From: Trichomonas vaginalis G3
Taxonomy: Eukaryota; Parabasalia; Trichomonadida; Trichomonadidae
DNA length: 64,000 nucleotides
Assembly (NCBI RefSeq): GCF_026262505.1
Contig: NC_067206.1
Location: 26,179,896-26,243,895, forward strand
Direction: 5' to 3'
Shown: positions 27,223 to 36,031 of the stretch, in pieces
How positions within the stretch are numbered: position 1 is the stretch's first letter
Layout of the letters: every line of letters starts with the position of its first letter
Position numbers and translations under genes: made by a program
Notes under the pieces: generated by a model
The model's input: the letters and a program-made list of their open reading frames with translations, nothing else
The model's database searches: none
What the model was told of the DNA's origin: nothing

Positions 27223-27296
27223 AATACATGCTATTGGCAGTTGGGTTTTTAGTGCATTTATATTATATTGGTACTAAAAAAAAAAAAAAAAAAAAA

Positions 27297-27352
27297 GGTA
27301 GTGGGGCTTCCAGGCACTTCGTGCCCTCTAGCCCCGAAGATGTTTAGTATAA
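27297..27352. repeat. Left terminal inverted repeat of Maverick B
   Basis: 56 bp, preceded by a run of 21 A. Matches the reverse complement of 54196-54251 except mainly in the hairpin loop: GGCAC-TTC-GTGCC here against GGCGC-GTT-GCGCC there. The outer stem is GGGGCT/AGCCCC. Confidence 0.9.
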
Positions 27353-27562
27353 CTTTGTCCGGACAAGTAAGGGTCTATCGTCGCTACAGGAAAAGTTACA
27401 GGCGTTCCAAGGAAGTATACTTTGAGAAGCCTTTCCCCCTTATAGAATGAGATAGGACGGTTATTTTACAAAACTGACAACACTTTGACCGAGTAGTTTT
27501 TTGTGCTGAACAAAAAGTGTCATATAAACATCTGTCAAAAACCGTTTTTTACTTCACTTAAA

Positions 27563-30007
27563 ATGCCACGTAAGCTACGTAAGAATATACGTAAGAGGAA
27601 GAGAGCAGTGAAACATCCAATAGTAAAACTGACACCACAACAACAGTTGCAACAACAAATGATGAATGACCCCACTATGTTGCAACAAATGTCAAGCAAC
27701 CCTATGCTTTTAAACCGAGTTATTGGTGCACAAAGTGGAGGTTTAAGAGCGGCACTTTTAGCGAAAATGGCAGGCTATGGTGGAGCTGCAGACGGAACAG
27801 CTTATAACCCTCAAAGTCAAATGAATTTGAGTTCACTCAAAAATCAAATAACAGATGTCAAAAAGTCAAACATAGACATACAGAAACAAATAAGTGAAAA
27901 CGAAAAGAAACTAGAATATGACAGACACACAAAGAAACTCAATGAGTTAAACGTAGAGAAAAAGAAGAAAGAAGAACAACTGAAAGAACTAAGTACAGAG
28001 GAATATGCGAAAAAAGTGTCAGAAAAAGCAGCAGAAGTAGCAAAAATGGAACAAGATGTTATAAATTTGAAAAACCATACTACTCAATATAAAGTACTGA
28101 AAGATGAAGAAATAAAACAAAAAGCCCTGAAGACATATATGGATAGCGATGAGTATAAAAAAGAAGTTGAAGCAAATGTAAAGGCAGAAAAACTTTTACA
28201 GTTGCAAAACCAAACCGTACAGTATGAAAACTTAGCACAAGAAAGTAAAAATAACGACGCAGCCATGCAAAAGGCAATGAAAAGCGCAGAATATATAAAA
28301 GCTAATAATGACTGGTTAGATGCCCAAGCCAACGCCAAAGCAGCCCAACTTATAGGGTCAATAAGGACAAAAATACAAGCGGATGAAGACAGTTCAAATG
28401 AAGCTTTAATGAATGCTGACTTTAAGAACGCCTTCGAAGCTCTTCATAGTAAGGTGAAACTAGTGAACGACTTCTCATCTGGAAAGAAACTGAAGTCTGA
28501 AGGTTTCGACAAAGAGTTAAGAGAAGTAGCACAAAATATGACGAAAATAACAGATGCAGCAACGAGACAGGCAGTTCAAAGTGCCTATGACGCCGTTAGA
28601 GCAACTGTTGTGGAAAGTCAAGAAAAAGAGTTACAACAGACCAAAACAGACCTAGTAAATGCTTTCTTAAAAACGAAAAGTCAGGTAGGACATTATGCTG
28701 CAGATGGAACATATGTGCCAGCTGGTGGAACTTATATACCAGCTGGTGGAACTTATATACTAGCTAGTGGAACTTATATACCACCAAACCCTCCAAGAGA
28801 AGCACCTGCACCAGGACTACCTAAAACATTTACATCGTCACATGGACACAGACACAGGCATGCACCAAAACCAACACAACAACCAACAGTTCAAAATCCA
28901 GCACAACAACCAACAGTTCAAAACACTGCACCACAACCAACAGTTCAAAACACTGCACCACAACCAACAGTTCAAAACACTACACCACAACCAACAGTTC
29001 AAAACACTGCACCACAACAACCACAAACAGAGCAAGGACATAAAAGAAGTAGAGAACAAGGAAACCAAGAATTCTTAAAAATGCTTAGGGAAGACTATGG
29101 TTACCCAGATACTCTTGACTTTAGTGACAGATATAAAGAAGCTATTAGAAAGTTCAAGGAAGGAAATACTGACCCGAACCTATTTAGCTTTATGGTTCAG
29201 CACCAAATGGGATATAATTTCAAACCTGGAAAATACAAGCTCGCTAAGGGATATGATTTAATAGCATATCATCCAAATGACATGAATGAATTTACTCCGA
29301 GATATTTGGTGTCAGAGCTAAATGATAATTCAACTCTCTTCATGAAACGCGTAAAAAATAGAGACGGAACGAAAGAAGAAAGGTTTATGAGTCCGGATGA
29401 CTTAGATAGGGAACTTTTTAAAAACGGTCTCGGAATATATGAAATGCCACCAGATGAGGTACAAGAAACTCCACAGGAAGAAGTTCAGATACAAACAGAC
29501 ATGGAAGAAATAGTTCAGCAACAACAGCTAGAAGAGCCTGAAGGAAACGAACAAGTCCCTCCTTTGGAAACTAACTTCACAGAACTAGATGAAGATTTGG
29601 AACAGCCGAAAAATCTTGACCCTCAACAAGTGTATGCGGAGAATATGGAATCTTTCCAAGAGTCTAAGAAAAATTCGGCTGACATAGTAGAAGAATATCG
29701 AAAAATGTTCGCCGACATACAAAAGACTCCAACATCAGATGAAAATATTCAGCATAGAATGGAAGTACTGAAAGAAAATGTACGCAAATACAACAATCCT
29801 TTTTACTTACGACCATATAACGTTCAATCTTTGGCTGAACTCGGTGAAAATAAAAGGTTAAATTTCAACAAAACATATAGAAATGAAACATTGTTTAAAG
29901 TTCATTCAGAACCTAACCAATATGGAAACAAACCTACTTTTGTTTCTGCAGACTATGGAACTACAATGAGATGGGTCATAAAGCTAATCCGGATAGGTGG
30001 TTCATAA
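27563..30007 (+). CDS. Large coiled-coil Maverick structural protein, 814 aa
   Basis: Starts with a very basic stretch (M-P-R-K-L-R-K-N-I-R-K-R-K-R), then a Q/M-rich region, about 300 residues of charged coiled coil, short tandem repeats of G-T-Y-I-P-A-G and of P-T-V-Q-N-T-A-P-Q (28690-29020), and an acidic C-terminal third. The basic start suggests nucleic-acid contact; the coiled coils and repeats suggest a structural or core protein. No enzyme motif seen. The ATG at 27563 is chosen over an in-frame GTG 20 codons earlier. First gene from the left end, followed by an overlapping frame at 29971. Confidence 0.6.
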   Translation: MPRKLRKNIRKRKRAVKHPIVKLTPQQQLQQQMMNDPTMLQQMSSNPMLLNRVIGAQSGGLRAALLAKMAGYGGAADGTAYNPQSQMNLSSLKNQITDVKKSNIDIQKQISENEKKLEYDRHTKKLNELNVEKKKKEEQLKELSTEEYAKKVSEKAAEVAKMEQDVINLKNHTTQYKVLKDEEIKQKALKTYMDSDEYKKEVEANVKAEKLLQLQNQTVQYENLAQESKNNDAAMQKAMKSAEYIKANNDWLDAQANAKAAQLIGSIRTKIQADEDSSNEALMNADFKNAFEALHSKVKLVNDFSSGKKLKSEGFDKELREVAQNMTKITDAATRQAVQSAYDAVRATVVESQEKELQQTKTDLVNAFLKTKSQVGHYAADGTYVPAGGTYIPAGGTYILASGTYIPPNPPREAPAPGLPKTFTSSHGHRHRHAPKPTQQPTVQNPAQQPTVQNTAPQPTVQNTAPQPTVQNTTPQPTVQNTAPQQPQTEQGHKRSREQGNQEFLKMLREDYGYPDTLDFSDRYKEAIRKFKEGNTDPNLFSFMVQHQMGYNFKPGKYKLAKGYDLIAYHPNDMNEFTPRYLVSELNDNSTLFMKRVKNRDGTKEERFMSPDDLDRELFKNGLGIYEMPPDEVQETPQEEVQIQTDMEEIVQQQQLEEPEGNEQVPPLETNFTELDEDLEQPKNLDPQQVYAENMESFQESKKNSADIVEEYRKMFADIQKTPTSDENIQHRMEVLKENVRKYNNPFYLRPYNVQSLAELGENKRLNFNKTYRNETLFKVHSEPNQYGNKPTFVSADYGTTMRWVIKLIRIGGS

Positions 30008-30828
30008 ACTTACAACCACAATTCCAAGAAGTTGTAGACGCAATGGAAGTGAATGGTGAACCAGATATAGCTGGTATTTTCAGCGCGGCTTTAATGCCAT
30101 TGAAAGATATGAAACATGCAGATATTTTGGACCAGTATGAAATGAACATGGCTGATGGAAATATAACACCTGACGTTCTAGAACATTTATCTCAAAGAAC
30201 TACACAGAACCATAGAGATGGTATATTTGGTGAAGAGTTTAGAAAGAAAGTTAGGGAGAGAGAAGGAAGAGAACCTATTGTACATGACCTTGCAAACGAA
30301 AGTTTACAAAATGTCATAAAAACTTACTTTGCAGACAATGAACCGAGAAGGGATGAATATTTAAGAAAACTCAAATGGACAGTACCAAATGAAATGTTAG
30401 TATTGAAAAACATGTTCCTTGACAAAATAAAACCAACTACAGAAATAAATGACGCAAGACTGAAACATTGGGTAAAAGCTTTCCCATTCACAAAAGATAT
30501 TATTGGTAACATGGAAAGAAAACCAGAATGGCTACAAAAACATATATTTGGAAACGAGCTTATTCCATATGGACAAGCTCTGTTTGAAGAGCTTGAACCG
30601 GAAACTCAGGAAAGAGTCATGCAAACAATACGCGAAGACTCAAATACAAACTATGACAAAATCTTTCTAGGATATAGGTTACCTGAGATGGGCGACCAGA
30701 GCCCAAAGGCAAAAAGGACATGGGAAATTTACAACATACTAGGTGAACATGAGGCAAAGATGCAACGACTTGAAGCAGAGGGCAAGTTACCAAAAGCGAC
30801 ACCAAAGAAGAAGAGTAGAACAAAGTGA
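29971..30828 (+). CDS. Maverick hypothetical protein, 285 aa
   Basis: Hydrophilic, helical frame overlapping the end of the previous gene by 37 nt. Rich in E, K and M, with no recognised domain, ending in a basic tail (P-K-K-K-S-R-T-K). Probably a structural or packaging-associated protein, judged only by position between the large coiled-coil protein and the capsid gene. Whether it is a separate gene or belongs with its neighbour is left open. Confidence 0.5.
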   Translation: MGHKANPDRWFINLQPQFQEVVDAMEVNGEPDIAGIFSAALMPLKDMKHADILDQYEMNMADGNITPDVLEHLSQRTTQNHRDGIFGEEFRKKVREREGREPIVHDLANESLQNVIKTYFADNEPRRDEYLRKLKWTVPNEMLVLKNMFLDKIKPTTEINDARLKHWVKAFPFTKDIIGNMERKPEWLQKHIFGNELIPYGQALFEELEPETQERVMQTIREDSNTNYDKIFLGYRLPEMGDQSPKAKRTWEIYNILGEHEAKMQRLEAEGKLPKATPKKKSRTK

Positions 30829-30949
30829 AAGTAGTGAAGAAGTAACTTCATCTAGTGAAAGTAGTGGCAATGAAGGAAAAAGAAGAGTTGAAAACTCAGT
30901 CAGGAAGAAAGTAAAGCTTGGTCCGAGTGGGTTCTATTATGACATATAA
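30743..30949 (+). CDS. Small Ser/Glu-rich basic frame, 68 aa
   Basis: Overlaps the end of the 285-aa frame in another phase. It carries a Ser/Glu run (S-E-S-S-E-E-V-T-S-S-S-E-S-S-G) followed by a basic stretch and G-P-S-G-F-Y-Y-D-I. Composition is protein-like, but an independent start is doubtful. Confidence 0.3.
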   Translation: MNMRQRCNDLKQRASYQKRHQRRRVEQSESSEEVTSSSESSGNEGKRRVENSVRKKVKLGPSGFYYDI

Positions 30950-30981
30950 ATCCAACTATTCTATATTTTTACCCATATGAA

Positions 30982-31854
30982 ATGTACGCCGCTCAGAATA
31001 TAACGCCAACAGTTTTGGATGCCATGAACGGAAATGTTTCCGAATGGTATAACGAATGCGACAATGCCATTAGAAGGTCAGAAATAGTTCCTGGAACTTA
31101 CGAATATACAACTGCTGTTTCTTATGGAAACGTAGGTGAGTTTGGAGAAGGTTCTTCAACAACAGTAGATATTGCTTGCGACAGGTTTCATATTATTTCT
31201 ATTGACAACTCATTCTTATACGTGGAACAAGACATTGAAATAAAACCTTCTGCCAAGTTGTCTGACAAGAAAGGTTGCAATGGAATTTTCTATGTCGGAT
31301 ACCAATATGCTCCAGAAGTTTTCATGGGATATAAGATATATTCTAACTCTGACTTAGTTCAAACAGTAACATGGGCAAACTATGAATGGTTCGCTTTGAG
31401 AAACTCAGTACAACCACAAGCTAGAGAACAAACAGACCAGTATGCAAATATTGAGAAAATAAGAAGACTTGACCCTAACGTTCCAGGAGTTTATGTTAAC
31501 CTTTCTGGTTCAGATGGAACTGCTGCCACTAAAGTAAAACTGAAACTTAGAGTTCCTTTGTCATCTTTCCTCATCTTCAGGTTTTTAAGATACTTGCCAA
31601 ACTGGGCAGGAAAAATTTCTATTGAACTTACTCCAAGCAAAAATAACTTAGTCATTGCACCAACACAAGACCCATTCAGCATTACTGTAGCTGGAACTGG
31701 TGGAGCCAAGTTCTGTGACTTTTGCAAAGACAAAGTTGACTTAGACTTTGGTTTCTCAAACTTCAACAATGAAGTAAACTATTATTTCAATGCTGCTGGA
31801 ACTGCTTGGACCCAGTTAAGTTCACATGCGAAAAGTTTGAATGCAAGAGAATAG
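30982..31854 (+). CDS. Maverick major capsid protein (double jelly roll), N-terminal part
   Basis: Reads as the first part of a Polinton-type major capsid protein: beta-rich, with Y-K-I-Y-S-N-S-D-L-V-Q-T, Y-E-W-F-A-L-R-N-S and K-L-K-L-R-V-P-L-S-S-F-L-I-F-R-F, followed by L-P-N-W-A-G-K-I-S-I-E-L-T-P, the pattern of the first jelly roll in Maverick and virophage-like capsids. Such proteins form trimeric hexons of icosahedral virions. Followed in an overlapping frame by 31806-32600; the gene looks broken, with about one break. Confidence 0.7.
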   Translation: MYAAQNITPTVLDAMNGNVSEWYNECDNAIRRSEIVPGTYEYTTAVSYGNVGEFGEGSSTTVDIACDRFHIISIDNSFLYVEQDIEIKPSAKLSDKKGCNGIFYVGYQYAPEVFMGYKIYSNSDLVQTVTWANYEWFALRNSVQPQAREQTDQYANIEKIRRLDPNVPGVYVNLSGSDGTAATKVKLKLRVPLSSFLIFRFLRYLPNWAGKISIELTPSKNNLVIAPTQDPFSITVAGTGGAKFCDFCKDKVDLDFGFSNFNNEVNYYFNAAGTAWTQLSSHAKSLNARE

Positions 31855-32600
31855 AAAGCAGACTTGCAGTCTATATGTTGGACCCAGATATTTCAAATGC
31901 TTTAGCTGCCAAATATATTGCAGTTCCACTTATGTTCCCTATACACCAAATATCTGTCAAAGACTTTGCAGGTGAAGTTGGAAACCAAAGTGCTGACCCA
32001 GGTGCAAGAACAGATATTGCTTTAACAACTGCAATGAAACATGCAGATACTATGTTTGTACTGTTCAGACGAACTATAAATGACTATTCTTGTTTCTACA
32101 ACCCTGGTATTAAATATCATATAAACATAGATGGCAAATATTATCCAAGAGAAGAATATTCTACAGTTGAGGATATGAGGTCATACAACTTGACATTAGA
32201 TGCTATGAACTTTAACAACAACTTCACAACAACCATTAACCCTGAAATGCAAAGTTCTATTATGCCATATGTGAAAGTATGGACTCATACAGGAGGTCAA
32301 AAAACTCAATATACAAATGGAGACCGTTCAAACTTTTGGCTTGGCATTCCATTTGCTGACTCAGAAGACTTTATGGGTGGTATTTCAACTGTTGGTACTG
32401 TACAAATACAATATACTGGTGACAGAGACGGTCCAGATGAACTGAGAGCAAAGAAGTTTACAAAACCAATAGCACTTTTCACGGAAGATGCTCTTTTGAA
32501 GATTCGTTCGATGAAACCTGCTGGGGCTCCTCAGATTGGCATAACGACAGCTTCCATCGAGCAGATTTGGCAGCAGGTCAGTAAGTTGTTCTTGAACTGA
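31806..32600 (+). CDS. Maverick major capsid protein-like, C-terminal part
   Basis: Beta-rich frame following the N-terminal capsid frame, with I-S-V-K-D-F-A-G-E-V-G-N, a long D/N-rich loop region and a final K-P-I-A-L-F-T-E-D stretch. Context and composition fit the second jelly roll of the capsid protein. Not joined to its neighbour here; see the note on breakage there. Its 3' end overlaps the minus-strand frame at 32385-32897. Confidence 0.6.
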   Translation: MDPVKFTCEKFECKRIESRLAVYMLDPDISNALAAKYIAVPLMFPIHQISVKDFAGEVGNQSADPGARTDIALTTAMKHADTMFVLFRRTINDYSCFYNPGIKYHINIDGKYYPREEYSTVEDMRSYNLTLDAMNFNNNFTTTINPEMQSSIMPYVKVWTHTGGQKTQYTNGDRSNFWLGIPFADSEDFMGGISTVGTVQIQYTGDRDGPDELRAKKFTKPIALFTEDALLKIRSMKPAGAPQIGITTASIEQIWQQVSKLFLN

Positions 32601-32897
32601 CTTCTCTCCGTCAAATATTGACAGTACGCCAGTTTTGACATAATATTGTAAGATAAACTTACCTTTAGAAATATCTGTAAGTTTTGTTGTTATATTTTTG
32701 TCAACGTCAAGAACTTTCACCATTTCAGTTATACCAACTTTCTTTGCTTTATGGAAATATTTTGGTTCAGCAAATATTGCTATTCTATAACATTTACCAT
32801 TGTTTGTATAAAGAACTATTCTGTCAATGTATTTGTATTGTTTGTGTGTGTAAACTTTGTTCTGCTTCAATTCGAAGAGATACTCGAATACGTCCAT
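32385..32897 (-). CDS. Maverick hypothetical protein, up to 170 aa
   Basis: The N-terminal ~100 residues look real: mixed alpha/beta, with repeated Y-x-Y/K-x-Y motifs and V-L-D-V-D-K-N-I-T-T-K-L. The last ~70 codons overlap the capsid gene on the opposite strand and are less certain. It starts 18 nt from the divergent gene at 32916. No domain recognised. Confidence 0.4.
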   Translation of the reverse strand: MDVFEYLFELKQNKVYTHKQYKYIDRIVLYTNNGKCYRIAIFAEPKYFHKAKKVGITEMVKVLDVDKNITTKLTDISKGKFILQYYVKTGVLSIFDGEKSVQEQLTDLLPNLLDGSCRYANLRSPSRFHRTNLQKSIFREKCYWFCKLLCSQFIWTVSVTSILYLYSTNS

Positions 32898-32915
32898 CTT
32901 TTTATTCTAAATAAA

Positions 32916-33257
32916 ATGTCATTTCCGAAAAATAGAAGCGTGAGTGTTTCAAAAGGTTTAATGGCGGTGGCAGATGTGAAGTTAAATTCACCAACTCAAA
33001 CAAACAGTCAAAGTGTTATTGTCAATGTCAAAGACAGAGATGTTGAAGTGGGGAAACCATACGAAGACGAAGATGGTATAACAATTGTTCCTGTAAAAGA
33101 ACAACCAACATATCCTGAAGTTAGCAGAGACTTAAGTTCTGTTGCAGATATTCGAAACGACTACCAACAACTGAAAGACAAACTTCAAACTCAGGAGAAG
33201 ATTTGTCAAGCTTTAAGTATAATGTTAAACTTGGTCGAACACAACCGAGTGTGGTAG
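32916..33257 (+). CDS. Maverick hypothetical protein, interrupted by an insertion
   Basis: Begins M-S-F-P-K-N-R-S-V-S-V-S-K-G-L, with a central acidic region and a C-terminal helix ending in the 80-bp segment that is duplicated on both sides of the insertion at 33247-34870. The frame at 34926-35141 lies on the far side. Function unknown. Confidence 0.45.
   Translation: MSFPKNRSVSVSKGLMAVADVKLNSPTQTNSQSVIVNVKDRDVEVGKPYEDEDGITIVPVKEQPTYPEVSRDLSSVADIRNDYQQLKDKLQTQEKICQALSIMLNLVEHNRVW
33167..33246. repeat. 80-bp direct repeat, left copy
   Basis: Identical over 80 bp to 34871-34950, bounding the insertion. It belongs to the coding sequence of the interrupted gene. Confidence 0.9.
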
Positions 33258-33317
33258 AATTTACGAAAAAGTGACACTTAACCTTAAATTTCCAAACACT
33301 ATTTTTTGATTGTATTT

Positions 33318-33840
33318 TGTTATTTATATATTTATATATGTATATTTATATATGTATATTTATATATGTATATTTATATATGTATATTTATATATGTATA
33401 TTTATATATGTATATTTATATATGTATATTTATATATGTATATTTATATATGTATATTTATATATGTATATTTATATATGTATATTTATATATGTATATT
33501 TATATATGTATATTTATATATGTATATTTATATATGTATATTTATATATGTATATTTATATATGTATATTTATAATTTATATATGTATATTTATATATGT
33601 ATATTTATATATGTATATTTATATATATATTTATATATGTATATTTATATATGTATATTTATATATGTATATTTATATATGTATATTTATATATGTATAT
33701 TTATATATGTATATTTATATATGTATATTTATATATGTATATTTATATATGTATATTTATATATGTATATTTATATATGTATATTTATATATGTATATAT
33801 TTATATATGTATATATGCATGTATTTATATATGTATATTT
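33318..33840. repeat. 14-bp AT microsatellite array
   Basis: About 36 copies of TGTATATTTATATA with a few length variants. Because 14 is not a multiple of three and the unit has no stop in any phase, three overlapping plus-strand frames stay open. They are artefacts. Confidence 0.95.
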
Positions 33841-33948
33841 ATTTAAAAAAATTAAAATAATATAATTAAAATTTATTTATATTTTAAATTTCATACTGAT
33901 CTTCGATTCCAATTTGTGAATTGATATCATTAACAATTGAATTTCGGT

Positions 33949-34580
33949 GCACCCCTATGAGAGCGCTGGCGACCGAAACACCACTAGTAAGATTGTGTAT
34001 TAGAAACTGCTTCATGCTGTGTTGAGTAAGCTTCGATGTCTTTGTAGGATAGCTTCTGAGAGCGAAACAAGATAGTGTTGAAAAAATTTTGAAAATCTGA
34101 GAGACTGTGCAAGAGCCAACGACCAAAACACACCAGTTAAGATACAGCAGTAGTAGCTGCTTCATGCTGCATTGAGTATTGTTGAATAATTTGAAGTAGT
34201 GGTTTTTGAAATCAGCACCCCTATGAGAGCGCTGGCGACGAAACACCACTAGTAAGATTGTGTATTAGAAACTGCTTCATGCTGTGTTGAGTAAGCTTCG
34301 ATGTCTTTGTAGGATAGCTTTTCTGAGAGCGAAACAAGATAGTGTTGAAAAAATTTTTGAAAATCTGAGAGACTGTGCAAGAGCCAACGACCAAAACACT
34401 ACCAGTAAGATACAGCAGTAGTAGCTGCTTCATCTGCATTGAGTATTGTTGAACTAATTTGAAGTAGTGGTTTTTGAAATCAGCACCCCTATGAGAGCGC
34501 TGGCGACCGAAACACCACTAGTAAGATTGTGTATTAGAAACTGCTTCATGCTGTGTTGAGTAAGCTTCGATATCTTTATC
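33949..34580. repeat. ~267-bp tandem repeat, 2.4 copies
   Basis: GCACCCCTATGAGAGCGC starts at 33949, 34215 and 34483 (periods 266 and 268). Units differ by a few indels and contain repeated GCTGCTTCATGCTG-like words. No gene. Confidence 0.85.
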
Positions 34581-34870
34581 AGACCACCTTTAAATTAACC
34601 ACTCACATTCTCACTGTGGTCCATCTAAAATTTGTAAACTTTATGACATAAAATTATATTATATGCAGGATCCCACCTATTACTTAATCTTTTTGGAATA
34701 AATGTTTTATAATATTTATCGATTGATTGTAATTTTTTGTATAAAAAAAGTTTTTTATTTATATTAAAAATATATTCGGTTAATGATATTATCTTATAAT
34801 TTGTAAATAAATCTAGTAATAAAATAACTTTAATAGTTGGTGTCACTTTTTCGAAAATTCTGGTTTTTTC

Positions 34871-34950
34871 ACAACTGAAAGACAAACTTCAAACTCAGGA
34901 GAAGATTTGTCAAGCTTTAAGTATAATGTTAAACTTGGTCGAACACAACC
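34871..34950. repeat. 80-bp direct repeat, right copy
   Basis: Identical to 33167-33246. Confidence 0.9.
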
Positions 34951-35141
34951 CTGTAAAAGTGAACTCATATGTCATTGCACCTCATGAAGTTTTGAAAGAA
35001 CTATTGAAACTTTTGACAGAGGCAGACGATATAAACATCAAAGAAATAGAACCCGACATTGGTTGCTGTGGTGTTTCATATAATGTCATTGACAAGATAT
35101 ACGTTATGAAAGGAGGTGAAACGTTGAACTTAACAGTATAG
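34926..35141 (+). CDS. Maverick hypothetical frame after the insertion, 71 aa
   Basis: Helical, acidic, with K-E-L-L-K-L-L-T-E-A and two adjacent cysteines (G-C-C-G). Continues past the duplicated segment. The first Met lies in the duplicated DNA. Function unknown. Confidence 0.4.
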   Translation: MLNLVEHNPVKVNSYVIAPHEVLKELLKLLTEADDINIKEIEPDIGCCGVSYNVIDKIYVMKGGETLNLTV

Positions 35142-35379
35142 TTTCCCAGACGTCATAAAAATATTTGACGACCACAACATTTCATTAAAATTTATTTGCT
35201 AAGTAAATGGCAGAAGATATAATGGTTTATACTATTACGACTAAAAAACCCCGAGTCATATAATTCTATAACAACAAACTTACAAAGTCCTCAAGGACGA
35301 TATTGTAAACTAACCTTAAACACAATGACGACTAAAGCCTGTTTTGCTCTTTTGACACCAGAAGACTTTATTGTTGTGA
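35142..35379. other. Short spacer inside Maverick B
   Basis: Contains an AT-rich promoter-like stretch and the probable beginning of the gene that continues at 35380. No further feature. Confidence 0.3.
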
Positions 35380-35817
35380 ATGGTAAAAAATACTCCTTTG
35401 AAGATACTTACTCAGATATACCCACCAACAGGTTTTGTTGACTTATTTAATACTTTAAGTACGGGTGTAACATGTGCTGCAACTAGAGCAGGTTTCATTA
35501 TGTTTGGATGTCCGACTGAGTTTACTATAAACGATATGAGCTATAATACAAAACTTATTTCTGGTTTTTACTACCAACAGTTTCCTATAACAGGAAAAGG
35601 TGTCATACAAGGAATGTCTATTCCATTGACATTAAGCACACCAATCTTATATATTGTTTCAAACTTAGGTTCAAAGCGTTATTCGAATGTCGACAGAAAC
35701 TATTATGACCAAAAGATACTTATGCGTATAAACAATACTTTCTCTGCTGGTTTGCCTATTGTTCATTCGAATGCAGAATTTTCAACCTTAGTGAACTCAA
35801 ACACTTTGGCAGTATAA
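35380..35817 (+). CDS. Maverick hypothetical protein, beta-rich
   Basis: Frame of 145 codons, rich in T, S, N, G and aromatic residues, with the look of a beta-sandwich structural protein (G-F-I-M-F-G-C-P-T-E-F-T-I-N-D, I-P-L-T-L-S-T-P-I-L-Y-I). Position downstream of the capsid region suggests a minor capsid or spike component. Family not recognised; the gene looks broken near its start. Confidence 0.4.
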   Translation: MVKNTPLKILTQIYPPTGFVDLFNTLSTGVTCAATRAGFIMFGCPTEFTINDMSYNTKLISGFYYQQFPITGKGVIQGMSIPLTLSTPILYIVSNLGSKRYSNVDRNYYDQKILMRINNTFSAGLPIVHSNAEFSTLVNSNTLAV

Positions 35818-36031
35818 CGTTGACATTAGTTGACGCAAACTTTGTTCCTTAAAACTTTTATGTCCTATGTATTTGTCAATGACGGCAGGAAAGTTTCGAA
35901 TTGGAAGATGCAACTGGTGAAAGTATTGTATTACAAGAACAACTTCAACAACAAATAGCTCAAGAACAACAAATCAACAAATGCAACAACAAAGTCAAGA
36001 ATAAAAAAAATATTTTTTTATTTTTATAAAA

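Larger units (their letters stand above)
33247..34870. mobile_element. 1.62-kb insertion with terminal inverted repeats inside Maverick B
   Basis: Lies between two identical 80-bp copies of the host gene segment. Near each edge is a 22-bp inverted repeat with one mismatch, AGAATTTACGAAAAAGTGACAC at 33256-33277 in two parts (AGAATTT-A/T-CG plus AAAAAGTGACAC), mirrored at 34840-34861; nine unmatched bases lie outside each. It contains a 14-bp microsatellite (33318-33840) and a ~267-bp tandem repeat. No coding frame of its own. An 80-bp target duplication is unusual for a transposon. Confidence 0.65.

Noticed and set aside
3063-27296. tRNA or other structured RNA genes in the host island
   Set aside because: No tRNA B-box-like GGTTCRANTCC with a matching acceptor stem was found by eye.
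27268-27450. 60-codon frame starting in the poly-A run at the Maverick left end
   Set aside because: Translation of the A-run and the terminal repeat; no sign of coding.
28767-29078. 103-codon plus-strand frame with H-N-Q-Q-F-K-T-L repeats and its minus-strand mirror
   Set aside because: Shadow of the P-T-V-Q-N repeats of the 814-aa protein in other phases.
33306-33865. Three overlapping plus-strand frames with [10 protein letters not shown] repeats
   Set aside because: Produced by the 14-bp AT microsatellite, which lacks stops in all phases; not genes.
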